Shown here one piece after another: positions 16,989 through 24,273 of a stretch of DNA of 64,000 bases. Within the stretch, counting starts at the first letter, position 1, and the number at the start of each line of letters is the position of its first letter. The notes beneath the pieces were generated by a model, which did no database searches, was not told the DNA's origin, and saw only the letters and a program-made list of their open reading frames with translations. A program made the translations under genes and the position numbers. The stretch is from Ruminiclostridium sp. (GTDB taxonomy: Bacteria; Bacillota; Clostridia; Oscillospirales; Oscillospiraceae), in assembly GCA_017435425.1 (NCBI GenBank), contig JAFSFC010000014.1, forward strand, positions 53,643 through 117,642, read 5' to 3'.

Positions 16989-17660
16989 TTATCGGTAAGT
17001 TTTCTTCCGGTCATCCAAAATCTCCCGGCGATGGCAATGGGAGTAGACGATGGGCAGATCGGGATACTCGCTCTTGAATCCCTGAAGAAGAACATCGGGG
17101 TTCAGACCGGGATTCTGGGCCTTCAGCAGAATGGTCAGGTAGAGGAAGGAGCCGTCAGCCCGGACCTCCTCCACAGCTTCCACCAGGGGGATCACATCCA
17201 CCTCGGTAAAGCCGCTCTTGGCCTTCTTGCTGCGCTTCTGGACCACGAAGCTTTCACGGTTCAGAAGGCTGTGGAGAGCTTCTGCGGCCTTTACAGCCAG
17301 GTTTCCGTCAAACTCCAGGGTGATGTCATAGCGGACGTAGGCCAGCTTCTTGAAGGCCTGTCCGCCCTCATAGCACTGGAGGACCTGAATGCCTGCAGGG
17401 AGGGCATCGTTCATCTGCTGAGGCAGGGTCTCCATGGTGGCCCCGTCCATCAGGCCGAACTCCATGATCTCGCAGTCGCTGGAAAATCCCAGAGGCAGGG
17501 GCAGGGGGATGGAGACATAGGGATGGGGGTGGAAGCCGGCGGTGTGGCGGATGGTGATACCGGCCCGCAGGAAGGCACGCTCCATGGTGTGCATCAGATC
17601 CAGATGGGAGATGTACTGGGCGGTGCCGGACTTGGTAAAGAGGATTCTCTGATCAGCCAT
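16989..17660 (-). CDS. TIGR03936-family radical-SAM-associated protein (DUF2344)
   Basis: A 223-residue DUF2344 protein, with opening RILFTKSGTAQYISHLDLM and TIRHTAGFHPHPYVSIP as family marks. These proteins always travel with a TIGR03960 radical SAM enzyme and are thought to be its partner subunit, with a fold like the C-terminal part of tRNA-modifying enzymes; the reaction is unproven. The ATG at 17660 is eight bases from AAGGAGG, and the gene overlaps the end of the radical SAM gene by eight bases. Confidence 0.85.
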   Translation of the reverse strand: MADQRILFTKSGTAQYISHLDLMHTMERAFLRAGITIRHTAGFHPHPYVSIPLPLPLGFSSDCEIMEFGLMDGATMETLPQQMNDALPAGIQVLQCYEGGQAFKKLAYVRYDITLEFDGNLAVKAAEALHSLLNRESFVVQKRSKKAKSGFTEVDVIPLVEAVEEVRADGSFLYLTILLKAQNPGLNPDVLLQGFKSEYPDLPIVYSHCHRREILDDRKKTYR

Positions 17661-19491
17661 GGCATACCCCTCCTTCACACAGTTTGTTGGCGCCGCAGCC
17701 GGAGCACTTTTCCCGGCAGTCGGGGGTGATGACGCCCTGGTAGGCGGCCTCCCGCTCCTTCCACAGGTAGCTGTCCTTCACGCCGTCCGAGATGACCTTC
17801 CAGGGCAGGATCTCCTCCTTGCCACGCTCCCGGTTGGCGTAGAAGGCGGGATCCAGACCGTTGGCCTGGAAGGCGTCTATCCAGGTCTGGAAGTTGAAGT
17901 ACTCGCTCCAGGAGTCAAACTTGGCCCCGTTCTTCCAGGCGGTTTCGATGACATCGGCCAGGCGACGGTCGCCCCGGGAGAGACAGGCCTCCAGGAAGCT
18001 GGTGTCGGGATCGTGCCAGTTGTAAGTGATGGACTTGTTGCGCATGTTGTCCCGCAAAAGGGTGACCTTGCGCATATACTCCTCCATGGTGTTCTGTGCC
18101 TCCCACTGGAAGGGGGTGTGGGACTTGGGTACAAAGCAGGAGGTGGAGACCGTGATGCGGACACCGCGGGAACGGTTGGGGGTGTTGTTCCGCCAGACGT
18201 GGTAGACCTTGGTGGCCAGGTCAGCGATGCCCAGCACATCCTCGTCGGTCTCGGTGGGCAGGCCCAGCATGAAGTAGAGCTTCACGCTGCTCCAGCCGCC
18301 GGCAAAAGCGGTACGGCAGGTGTTGAGCAGGTCTTCCTCGGTGACGTTCTTGTTGATGGCATCCCGGAGCCGCTGGGAACCAGCCTCAGGGGCGAAGGTC
18401 AGGCCGCTCTTCCGCCCGCCTGCCTGGAGCTTTTCCATGAGCTCCATGGAGAAGTTATCGGCACGGAGGGAGGGCAGAGAGATGTTGACCTTATTGGGCT
18501 GGCAGTATTCCAGCAGACCGTCGCACAGGGGGAGCAGATCAGGGTAGTCGCTGGAGGAGAGAGACATCAGGGTCATCTCCTGGTAACCGGAAGCTTTGCA
18601 GGCATCGATGCCCTGCTTTACCAGCAGCTCCTGGCTGCGGTTTCGGACGGGACGATAGACGAAACCAGCCTGGCAGAAGCGGCAGCCACGGATACAGCCA
18701 CGGAAGAGCTCCAGCATGACACGGTCATGGGTGATCTCAGTGGAGGGGACGATGGTCTCCACGGGGTAATAGGACTTATCCATGTCGGTGACCAGCCGCT
18801 TGGTGACCTTCTCGGGGGCATTGTCCAGGGGGGTGATGGCAGAGATGATGCCGTCTTCTTGGTAGGTGATCTCATAGAGCGAGGGGACATAGATGCCGGG
18901 GAGCTTGGCGGCCTCACGGAGCAGCTGTGCCTTGTCCCAACCCTCCTGACGGGCCTTGCGGTAGAGTTCTACCAGATCAGGCAGGGCATCCTCGCCCTCA
19001 CCCAGAGAGACCACGTCCACGAAGGGGGCCAGAGGTTCGGGGTTATAGGTGGAGGTGCCGCCTGCCACCACCAGAGGGGTGATGTCGGGGCGGTCAGCAC
19101 TCCGCAGGGGCAGACCGGCCAGGTCCAGCATGTTCAGCACGTTGGTGTAGGCCATCTCGTAACCCAGGGAGAAGCCGATGATGTCAAAGTCCTTGACAGG
19201 GTCACCACTTTCCAGCGCGTAGAGGGGGAGACCTTCCTTGCGCATCTCTTCCTCCATGTCACCCCAGGGGGCGAAGACGCGCTCGCACCAGACGCCGGGC
19301 ATGTCGTTCAGGACCCCGTAGAGGATGCGCATACCCAGGTTGGACATGCCGATCTCATAGGTATCGGGGAAGCAGAAGGCGAAGCGGCAGTCCACCTCGG
19401 TCTTATCTTTCTGGACGGCTTTATACTCGCCGCCCACATAGCGCCCGGGCTTCTGGACCCGGGCCAGGATTTTTTCCAGTTTATGATCCAT
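17653..19491 (-). CDS. TIGR03960-family B12-binding-like radical SAM protein
   Basis: A 612-residue enzyme with an N-terminal cobalamin-binding-like (Rossmann) region (about 40–190) and a radical SAM domain with CIRGCRFC (CxxxCxxC) near residue 266. The barrel strand EAGSQRLRDAINKNV is typical. A Cys-rich end (CREKCSGCGANKLCEGGVC) may hold a further cluster. The start at 19491 is five bases after GGAGG. Together with the overlapping DUF2344 gene it forms the conserved pair of many Clostridia; in relatives it stands beside rnE/G and rplU, which are not here. Reaction unknown, probably RNA or ribosome modification. Confidence 0.88.
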   Translation of the reverse strand: MDHKLEKILARVQKPGRYVGGEYKAVQKDKTEVDCRFAFCFPDTYEIGMSNLGMRILYGVLNDMPGVWCERVFAPWGDMEEEMRKEGLPLYALESGDPVKDFDIIGFSLGYEMAYTNVLNMLDLAGLPLRSADRPDITPLVVAGGTSTYNPEPLAPFVDVVSLGEGEDALPDLVELYRKARQEGWDKAQLLREAAKLPGIYVPSLYEITYQEDGIISAITPLDNAPEKVTKRLVTDMDKSYYPVETIVPSTEITHDRVMLELFRGCIRGCRFCQAGFVYRPVRNRSQELLVKQGIDACKASGYQEMTLMSLSSSDYPDLLPLCDGLLEYCQPNKVNISLPSLRADNFSMELMEKLQAGGRKSGLTFAPEAGSQRLRDAINKNVTEEDLLNTCRTAFAGGWSSVKLYFMLGLPTETDEDVLGIADLATKVYHVWRNNTPNRSRGVRITVSTSCFVPKSHTPFQWEAQNTMEEYMRKVTLLRDNMRNKSITYNWHDPDTSFLEACLSRGDRRLADVIETAWKNGAKFDSWSEYFNFQTWIDAFQANGLDPAFYANRERGKEEILPWKVISDGVKDSYLWKEREAAYQGVITPDCREKCSGCGANKLCEGGVCHG

Positions 19492-19529
19492 AGGGACCTC
19501 CATTGCAGCAGAGGGGACCTCTGCGTTAT

Positions 19530-20039
19530 TTACGATTCATCGAGAGGGGGGCAGTGGCCCAGAAAGGCCAGTGTTCGCTCCTTCATATCCAGGGAACGAT
19601 GCTTGTCCAAATAGCCCAAGCTGTAGGTGTGGTCATCCAGCATGATCAGACGGGCAAACCCTGTGACCACCTGATGGACGAACTGTTCGTCCTCTGTCCA
19701 GGAAATGAACAAGTATCCGCCGTTGCTGTGACCATTGAGACCGTTGGCAGGAAAAGGCGTACGCCAAGTCCGGTGGATGGTGTAGCCTTCCAGGAGATCC
19801 TGAAAAGCTTCCCGATCCTCCGTTCCGGTTTCCAGACGCCAGGTGGTCACTTCGGCATTCAGGGTAGACTCAACTGCTCCGTCCTCAGGCTGGATGACAT
19901 CCATCTGGTGCCAGGAGATGACCAGGTCCTTGTCCTCCGGGACCCTGCTTCCCAGGGAAATGGGCCAGAGAAAGACCACCAACAGCAGGATGACCACCAC
20001 GATACAAAAGACCTTCCGACGGCTGATCCATTCTTTCAT
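19530..20039 (-). CDS. Small membrane-anchored protein, unknown function
   Basis: A 169-residue protein with a single N-terminal membrane helix (about 10–32: KVFCIVVVILLLVVFLWPI) and an extracytoplasmic domain. I do not recognise the domain. The start is the ATG at 20039, behind GGAGGTG. An extended -10 (TGTTATAAT on the minus strand, around 20078–20086) lies directly behind the TVP38 terminator. It is 38 bases ahead of the radical SAM gene and may be co-transcribed with it. Confidence 0.6.
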   Translation of the reverse strand: MKEWISRRKVFCIVVVILLLVVFLWPISLGSRVPEDKDLVISWHQMDVIQPEDGAVESTLNAEVTTWRLETGTEDREAFQDLLEGYTIHRTWRTPFPANGLNGHSNGGYLFISWTEDEQFVHQVVTGFARLIMLDDHTYSLGYLDKHRSLDMKERTLAFLGHCPPLDES

Positions 20040-20087
20040 AGGCACCTCCAATGGGTCGGGGGTGGATACGTACCAACATTATAACAT

Positions 20088-20114
20088 AAAAAGGACTGCT
20101 GTGCAGTCCTTTTT
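20088..20114 (-). terminator. Intrinsic terminator of the TVP38 gene
   Basis: Perfect 12-bp stem, 20088–20099 with 20103–20114 (core GGACTGC), with T-run on the minus strand, six bases after the TVP38 stop. Confidence 0.88.
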
Positions 20115-20119
20115 TCAAA

Positions 20120-20821
20120 TCATTCCGATGCATTGTGTTTCTTACAGATTCTGTTGTAGATCAGAAGCCCTGTCATACTGATGAAGAAGGTCACCACAAA
20201 GACGATGACAGCGAAGATGTATCGCTCTGTGCCCAGAGCGTTTCCGCCTACGGTGGAAGTCACAATGGCAGGCAGCCGCCCCAGGGTGCAGATGACCATC
20301 AGGGCCGGGAGCTTGATGTCCGTAAGGCCCACAAAGTAGCACAGAAGATCCTTGGGGGTGCCGGGGATCATGAAGATCAGCAGAAACAGGATGACCCGCT
20401 TGGGAGAACTCTTCAGAAAACGGATGGTTTCCAGTTTTTCCGGTGGATAGAATACGTGCACCAGTTTAACACCAAATCGACGCACCAGAACAATGACCAG
20501 GAAGCTGCCGATCATACCGCCGATGAGGCAGAGGAGGGTCCCCTCTACAGCGCCGAAGGCATAGCCGCCGGCGATCTCCAGAGGCTCTCCAGGGATGATG
20601 GCCGCCAGGATCTGGATCACCACCATGGCAACGAAGGCCAGTTGGCCGCCAAAACGACTCTGATCCACCCACTGGCGGAATTGTTCGGGCTCAGAGGCCA
20701 GCTGGACCATGGGCACACCGATGCGCCAGCAGATGAGGCCGATGGCAGCGCAGAAGACTAAGATGGCCAGGATGGCCAGCCGTTTGCGCTGTTGTTCGGT
20801 TCGATTCTTTTGTGTTTGCAT
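20120..20821 (-). CDS. TVP38/TMEM64 (VTT/DedA-like) membrane protein
   Basis: A 233-residue polytopic protein of the VTT domain group. The re-entrant motif VVIQILAAIIPGEPLEIAGG (about 67–86) and IPGTPKDLLCYFVGL are the family marks. Bacterial members are suggested to move lipids such as undecaprenyl phosphate or phosphatidylglycerol, which is not established for this one. It stands alone with a terminator behind it. The ribosome site before the ATG at 20821 is weak (GGTGAG). Confidence 0.87.
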   Translation of the reverse strand: MQTQKNRTEQQRKRLAILAILVFCAAIGLICWRIGVPMVQLASEPEQFRQWVDQSRFGGQLAFVAMVVIQILAAIIPGEPLEIAGGYAFGAVEGTLLCLIGGMIGSFLVIVLVRRFGVKLVHVFYPPEKLETIRFLKSSPKRVILFLLIFMIPGTPKDLLCYFVGLTDIKLPALMVICTLGRLPAIVTSTVGGNALGTERYIFAVIVFVVTFFISMTGLLIYNRICKKHNASE

Positions 20822-20895
20822 GGAGTCTCACCAGCTTTCGTGGCCGAGATGACTCTATTTTATCTGCATCGGATGGGTTCGTCAAGATTCACGCA

Positions 20896-20926
20896 AAAGA
20901 ATCCCTCCCGGATGGCCGGGAGGGAT
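20896..20926 (-). terminator. Intrinsic terminator of the PadR–DUF2812 operon
   Basis: An 11-bp perfect stem (20901–20911 with 20916–20926, ATCCCTCCCGG and its complement) followed on the minus strand by TTCTTTT, ten bases after the DUF2812 stop. Confidence 0.85.
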
Positions 20927-20935
20927 GATGTGAGG

Positions 20936-22330
20936 TCAGGGGTTCAGTTTTTCGGCTACAATGGTCATTTGCTCCGGGGTGGGGGTCCAGTCGAAGTTGA
21001 TCTCCAGCATAGAGTCTTCCCAGAAAATAAGGTATTCCTCCATGGGTTCATTGCTGCCCCAGTAGAGCTGGTAGGCTTCCTCTGCGCCCCAGGGGCTCGG
21101 GTCAATGATGGTGAAGAAATACTGGTGGTCCGTGTAATCGTTGCGGTAGTCATACTGACTCAGCAGTTCCTCCCGGAAGGTATCATATAAGGGGGCGAAC
21201 TTGACTTCGATCAAGGTGTAGTCCAGGTCGGGGGGTTCCAGGTTGTCCATGGTGGGGTATTGGCTGGCGTCCAGCTTGGAGGCCAGGAAGGAACTCTGCC
21301 TGTCTGCCAGATAGGAGTACCGGGCGTCTTCGCCCACTTCCATCAGATCCTCCACGGTGAGAGGGAGGTCATCGTGGTAGATGCGGAAGGTGGAACCCCT
21401 GAACTCATAGGTCTCAACACGGTCCTTATCTTCAAACAGGTCGGACATGTCGGTGCCAACGATGGTGGCAACCAGAAGGCCCATGAGGGCAAAGGCCAGG
21501 ATGAAACAGGCGGCAAAGGTGACGATCCGGTTTACCTTGGTGCTGACTTGTTTTTTCTTCATAAAGTTTTTCAGGAGGAATACCAAGGCAAGCAGGACTG
21601 CCATATAGCCGAAGGACATCAGGGCAATGGCCAGATTCATCCCGCCGCCCAGGGATAAAAACCAGAACACCAGGTAGATGGCCAGAATCATAAGGGTAAC
21701 GATCTGGAGCTTTCGGGTACTTCGGGTTGGCAGGAGAATGTCTTCCTCCAGGGCGGCTGCCTTGGCTTTTCTATACCAGCGGAAATAGGTGATGACCTCT
21801 GCGCTGCAGAGAAGGATCACCAGGCTCCAGGGGACCAGAGAGGCCAAGGTAGAACCGGAGAACAGCACATACAGGGGATTGGAAACTATGCGGCCGATCA
21901 CCAGTGCGATCTGGATGATGGCACAAGCCATAAGGACCAGGCTGGAGGGGATGAAGTTCCGTTTCATGGCTTTATGGATGTTTTCCACCTGGAGGAAGGG
22001 ATCGGTCTCAATGGGGACGGGGTCAGGATGTTCATTGTAGAATACCTGCATCTGGGCGGACAGACCCGCCAGCATCCAACCGCTCTGGGCACAGTAGTCC
22101 ACGAAGGTCTGCTGGCTGTCCGAGGGCTTGGGATCGAAGTCCGATGCCGAGGGGAAATAGGTGACTGCAAACTTCACGGTGGTGGGCTCTACCTTTCGAT
22201 AGGTCCAGAAAAAGTTGGAGACCTTCTCCAGAAGCCACCCCTTGGCAGCCATCTTTTCCAGATGCTTTTCGATCCCGGTGTGGTCATAGAAGGATGTGAT
22301 CTCGATTCTGCGTTTGGTTTCCTTCATCAT
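20936..22330 (-). CDS. DUF2812 domain membrane protein
   Basis: A 464-residue protein with an N-terminal DUF2812 domain (about 8–100: YDHTGIEKHLEKMAAKGWLL, FWTYRKVEP). Four to six membrane helices follow (about 130–300), and then an outer domain. DUF2812 proteins are nearly always encoded beside a PadR regulator, as here, where the start overlaps the padR stop (ATGA). This suggests a membrane stress or sensing module controlled by PadR. The long outer domain after the helices is larger than in short DUF2812 members. Function unknown. Confidence 0.82.
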   Translation of the reverse strand: MMKETKRRIEITSFYDHTGIEKHLEKMAAKGWLLEKVSNFFWTYRKVEPTTVKFAVTYFPSASDFDPKPSDSQQTFVDYCAQSGWMLAGLSAQMQVFYNEHPDPVPIETDPFLQVENIHKAMKRNFIPSSLVLMACAIIQIALVIGRIVSNPLYVLFSGSTLASLVPWSLVILLCSAEVITYFRWYRKAKAAALEEDILLPTRSTRKLQIVTLMILAIYLVFWFLSLGGGMNLAIALMSFGYMAVLLALVFLLKNFMKKKQVSTKVNRIVTFAACFILAFALMGLLVATIVGTDMSDLFEDKDRVETYEFRGSTFRIYHDDLPLTVEDLMEVGEDARYSYLADRQSSFLASKLDASQYPTMDNLEPPDLDYTLIEVKFAPLYDTFREELLSQYDYRNDYTDHQYFFTIIDPSPWGAEEAYQLYWGSNEPMEEYLIFWEDSMLEINFDWTPTPEQMTIVAEKLNP

Positions 22331-22647
22331 GTCTCCTCCTTTCCAAAGAAACGGCGGTAATCCTGGGCCTGCTGGCAGAGTCGTTGGTATTCAGCGTCCA
22401 GTGTGGCGGCCCCTTTGTCCGTTAGGATATAGCTCCGACGACGGCCTTCCACTTTGGTCTCCCGGATCATTCCGGCGGTTTGGAACTGCTCCAGCAGGTT
22501 ATATAATGTACCTGGGCCGATGGTGACCCGGCCATCTGTCATGGATTTGACCTGCTCCATCACGTCCATGCCGCAGTACTCGGTACGCAGGCACAGCAGG
22601 ACATAGAACATCTGCTCGGTGAGGGTACGGAATTTTTCTCGCGCCAT
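22327..22647 (-). CDS. PadR-family transcriptional regulator
   Basis: A 106-residue PadR winged-helix protein. LTEQMFYVLLCLRTEYCGMD and the recognition region IGPGTLYNLLEQFQTAGMI are typical, with the wing VEGRRRSYILTDKG and a short C-terminal dimer helix. The ATG at 22647 follows AGGAGGCG. It is first gene of a two-gene operon with a DUF2812 protein; its promoter carries two copies of a 14-base repeat, so autoregulation is likely. Confidence 0.92.
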   Translation of the reverse strand: MAREKFRTLTEQMFYVLLCLRTEYCGMDVMEQVKSMTDGRVTIGPGTLYNLLEQFQTAGMIRETKVEGRRRSYILTDKGAATLDAEYQRLCQQAQDYRRFFGKEET

Positions 22648-22664
22648 GGACTCGCCTCCTTTAT

Positions 22665-22678
22665 ATCGAATATCGTTA
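22665..22678 (-). promoter_or_regulatory. PadR operator candidate, downstream copy
   Basis: ATCGAATATCGTTA, identical over 14 bases to the copy at 22699–22712 and 34 bases from it. It lies just before the padR ribosome site, in the start of the transcript. Confidence 0.6.
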
Positions 22679-22690
22679 TTATCTGTCTTG

Positions 22691-22719
22691 ATTATATTAT
22701 CGAATATCGTTAATGTCAA
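22691..22719 (-). promoter_or_regulatory. Consensus promoter of padR–DUF2812 with operator in the spacer
   Basis: Minus strand TTGACA (22719–22714), exactly 17 bp, TATAAT (22696–22691): both hexamers are perfect. The spacer is filled by the 14-base repeat (22699–22712), so a bound repressor would block polymerase. Such strength makes sense only if normally repressed. Confidence 0.85.
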
Positions 22720-22726
22720 GAGAAAA

Positions 22727-22755
22727 ATCCCCACCGGAATATTTCCGGTGGGGAT
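22727..22755 (-). terminator. Intrinsic terminator of the SNF transporter gene
   Basis: Perfect 13-bp stem (22727–22739 with 22743–22755, core CCCCACCGGAA) followed on the minus strand by TTTTTCT. The T-run abuts the padR -35 box, a very compact junction. Confidence 0.9.
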
Positions 22756-22768
22756 ACAGGCATCAGGG

Positions 22769-24142
22769 TTACATAATACCGAAGAAGGTAAGAACGCCGA
22801 TGACGAACAGGACCACAACGATGACGGGCAGGACGTAAGTCACATAGCCGCGGATCCAGTTGGGCATCTTCAGGCCTTCGCCGGAGTTGGCCTCTGCCAT
22901 GAGGTTCTTCCAGCCCCAACCCTTCTTGGAGGTGGCGAAGACGATGAAGCAGACAGAGCCCAGAGGCAGCAGGACGTTGGAGACAATGAAATCTTCCAGG
23001 TCCATGAGGTTGGTGGCACCGCCCAGGGGGTGGATATCAGCCAGGATGTTGAAGCCCAGGATGCAGGGCAGGCACAGGACGAAGAAGAGCACGCAGTTGA
23101 TGGCGCAGGCCTTCTTGCGGCTCCAGCCCCACAGGTCCATGCAGCAGGCAATGATGTTCTCAAAGACGGCGAACACGGTGGACATGGCAGCAAAGACCAT
23201 GAACAGGAAGAACAGGGAACCCCAGAAGTTGCCCATAGCCATGTTATTGAACACGTTGGGCAGGGTGACAAAGATCAGGCTGGGACCGGCACCCACTTCC
23301 ACGTCGAAGGTGAAGCAGGCGGGGAAGATGATAAGGCCGGCAGTCAGGGCCACGAAAGTGTCCAGCAGGACCACGTTGACGGATTCGCCCATCAGGGAGC
23401 GCTTCTTGTCCAGGTAGCTGCCGAAGATGGCCATGGAGCCGATACCAAGGCTCAGGGTGAAGAAGGCCTGGTTCATAGCGCCGACGATGACGTTGCCAAT
23501 ACCGATCTCCTGCATTTTGCCCAGGTCAGGCTTCAGATAGAAGGACAGACCTTCCTTGGCACCGTCCATGGTGAAGCTCTGGATGGCCAGAATGACCATG
23601 ATAGCCAGCAGGGCCAGCATCATGACCTTGGTGACACGCTCCAGACCACCCTGGAGGCTGAAGGAGCAGACCAGGAAGCCCAGCACGATGACGATGGCGG
23701 TGTAGATGAACATGGTGAGGGGATCACCAGTGAGGGCACCGAAGGCAGCACCGACCTCATCGGGGGTCATGTTGGTGTAAGTACCCTTTGCGGTGTTCAC
23801 GAAATAGGTGATCATCCAGCCAGCAACCACGGTGTAGAACATCATGAGCACGTAGTTGCCGATCATGGCAGCCTTGCCATGATAGTGCCACTTGGAGCCC
23901 TTGGGAGCCAGCTGCTGATACAGCATGACGGGACTCTTCTGGGCGGCACGACCCAGAGAGAATTCGATGGTCAGGACGGGAAGACCCATGATGACCAGGA
24001 ATACCAGATAGATCAGCACGAAGGCACCGCCGCCGTACTGTCCAGCCATGTAGGGGAACTTCCAGACGTTACCCATACCGATGGCGCAGCCTGCACTCAG
24101 CAGAATAAAGCCAAGACGGCTGCCTAATTTTTCTCTTGCCAT
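22769..24142 (-). CDS. Sodium-dependent transporter, SNF/NSS family
   Basis: A 457-residue, eleven- or twelve-helix sodium symporter of the neurotransmitter:sodium symporter family (TnaT/MhsT-like). Helix 1 reads LLSAGCAIGMGNVWKFPYMA with the unwound Gly-Asn-Trp-Lys-Phe-Pro core for ion and substrate binding. Helix 6 region TLSLGIGSMAIFGSYL and helix 8 region follow. Bacterial members carry amino acids; specificity here is unknown. It has its own promoter at 24197–24225 and its own terminator. Confidence 0.93.
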   Translation of the reverse strand: MAREKLGSRLGFILLSAGCAIGMGNVWKFPYMAGQYGGGAFVLIYLVFLVIMGLPVLTIEFSLGRAAQKSPVMLYQQLAPKGSKWHYHGKAAMIGNYVLMMFYTVVAGWMITYFVNTAKGTYTNMTPDEVGAAFGALTGDPLTMFIYTAIVIVLGFLVCSFSLQGGLERVTKVMMLALLAIMVILAIQSFTMDGAKEGLSFYLKPDLGKMQEIGIGNVIVGAMNQAFFTLSLGIGSMAIFGSYLDKKRSLMGESVNVVLLDTFVALTAGLIIFPACFTFDVEVGAGPSLIFVTLPNVFNNMAMGNFWGSLFFLFMVFAAMSTVFAVFENIIACCMDLWGWSRKKACAINCVLFFVLCLPCILGFNILADIHPLGGATNLMDLEDFIVSNVLLPLGSVCFIVFATSKKGWGWKNLMAEANSGEGLKMPNWIRGYVTYVLPVIVVVLFVIGVLTFFGIM

Positions 24143-24196
24143 TTTCTCTTCTCCAATGTTACAAAATTCTTTTGCTGTCTATTTACAGCTTTAAAA

Positions 24197-24225
24197 ATTT
24201 TATCGCATTTTTCTGATAAATGCAA
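24197..24225 (-). promoter_or_regulatory. Promoter of the SNF transporter gene
   Basis: Minus strand TTGCAT (24225–24220), 17-bp spacer, TAAAAT (24202–24197). The rest of this AT-rich gap (24143–24273) shows one small hairpin (GCATTT with AAATGC, 24205–24222). Confidence 0.65.
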
Positions 24226-24273
24226 TATGATAATGAAAAAATTATGAACAACCAATATTTGCCAGAGAAGGGG

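Noticed and set aside
17659..19614. 651-residue plus-strand frame over the radical SAM gene
   Set aside because: The minus-strand reading has clear radical SAM motifs; this frame has none and no ribosome site.
22619..24127. 502-residue plus-strand frame
   Set aside because: Antisense to the SNF transporter and padR promoter; acidic low-complexity product.
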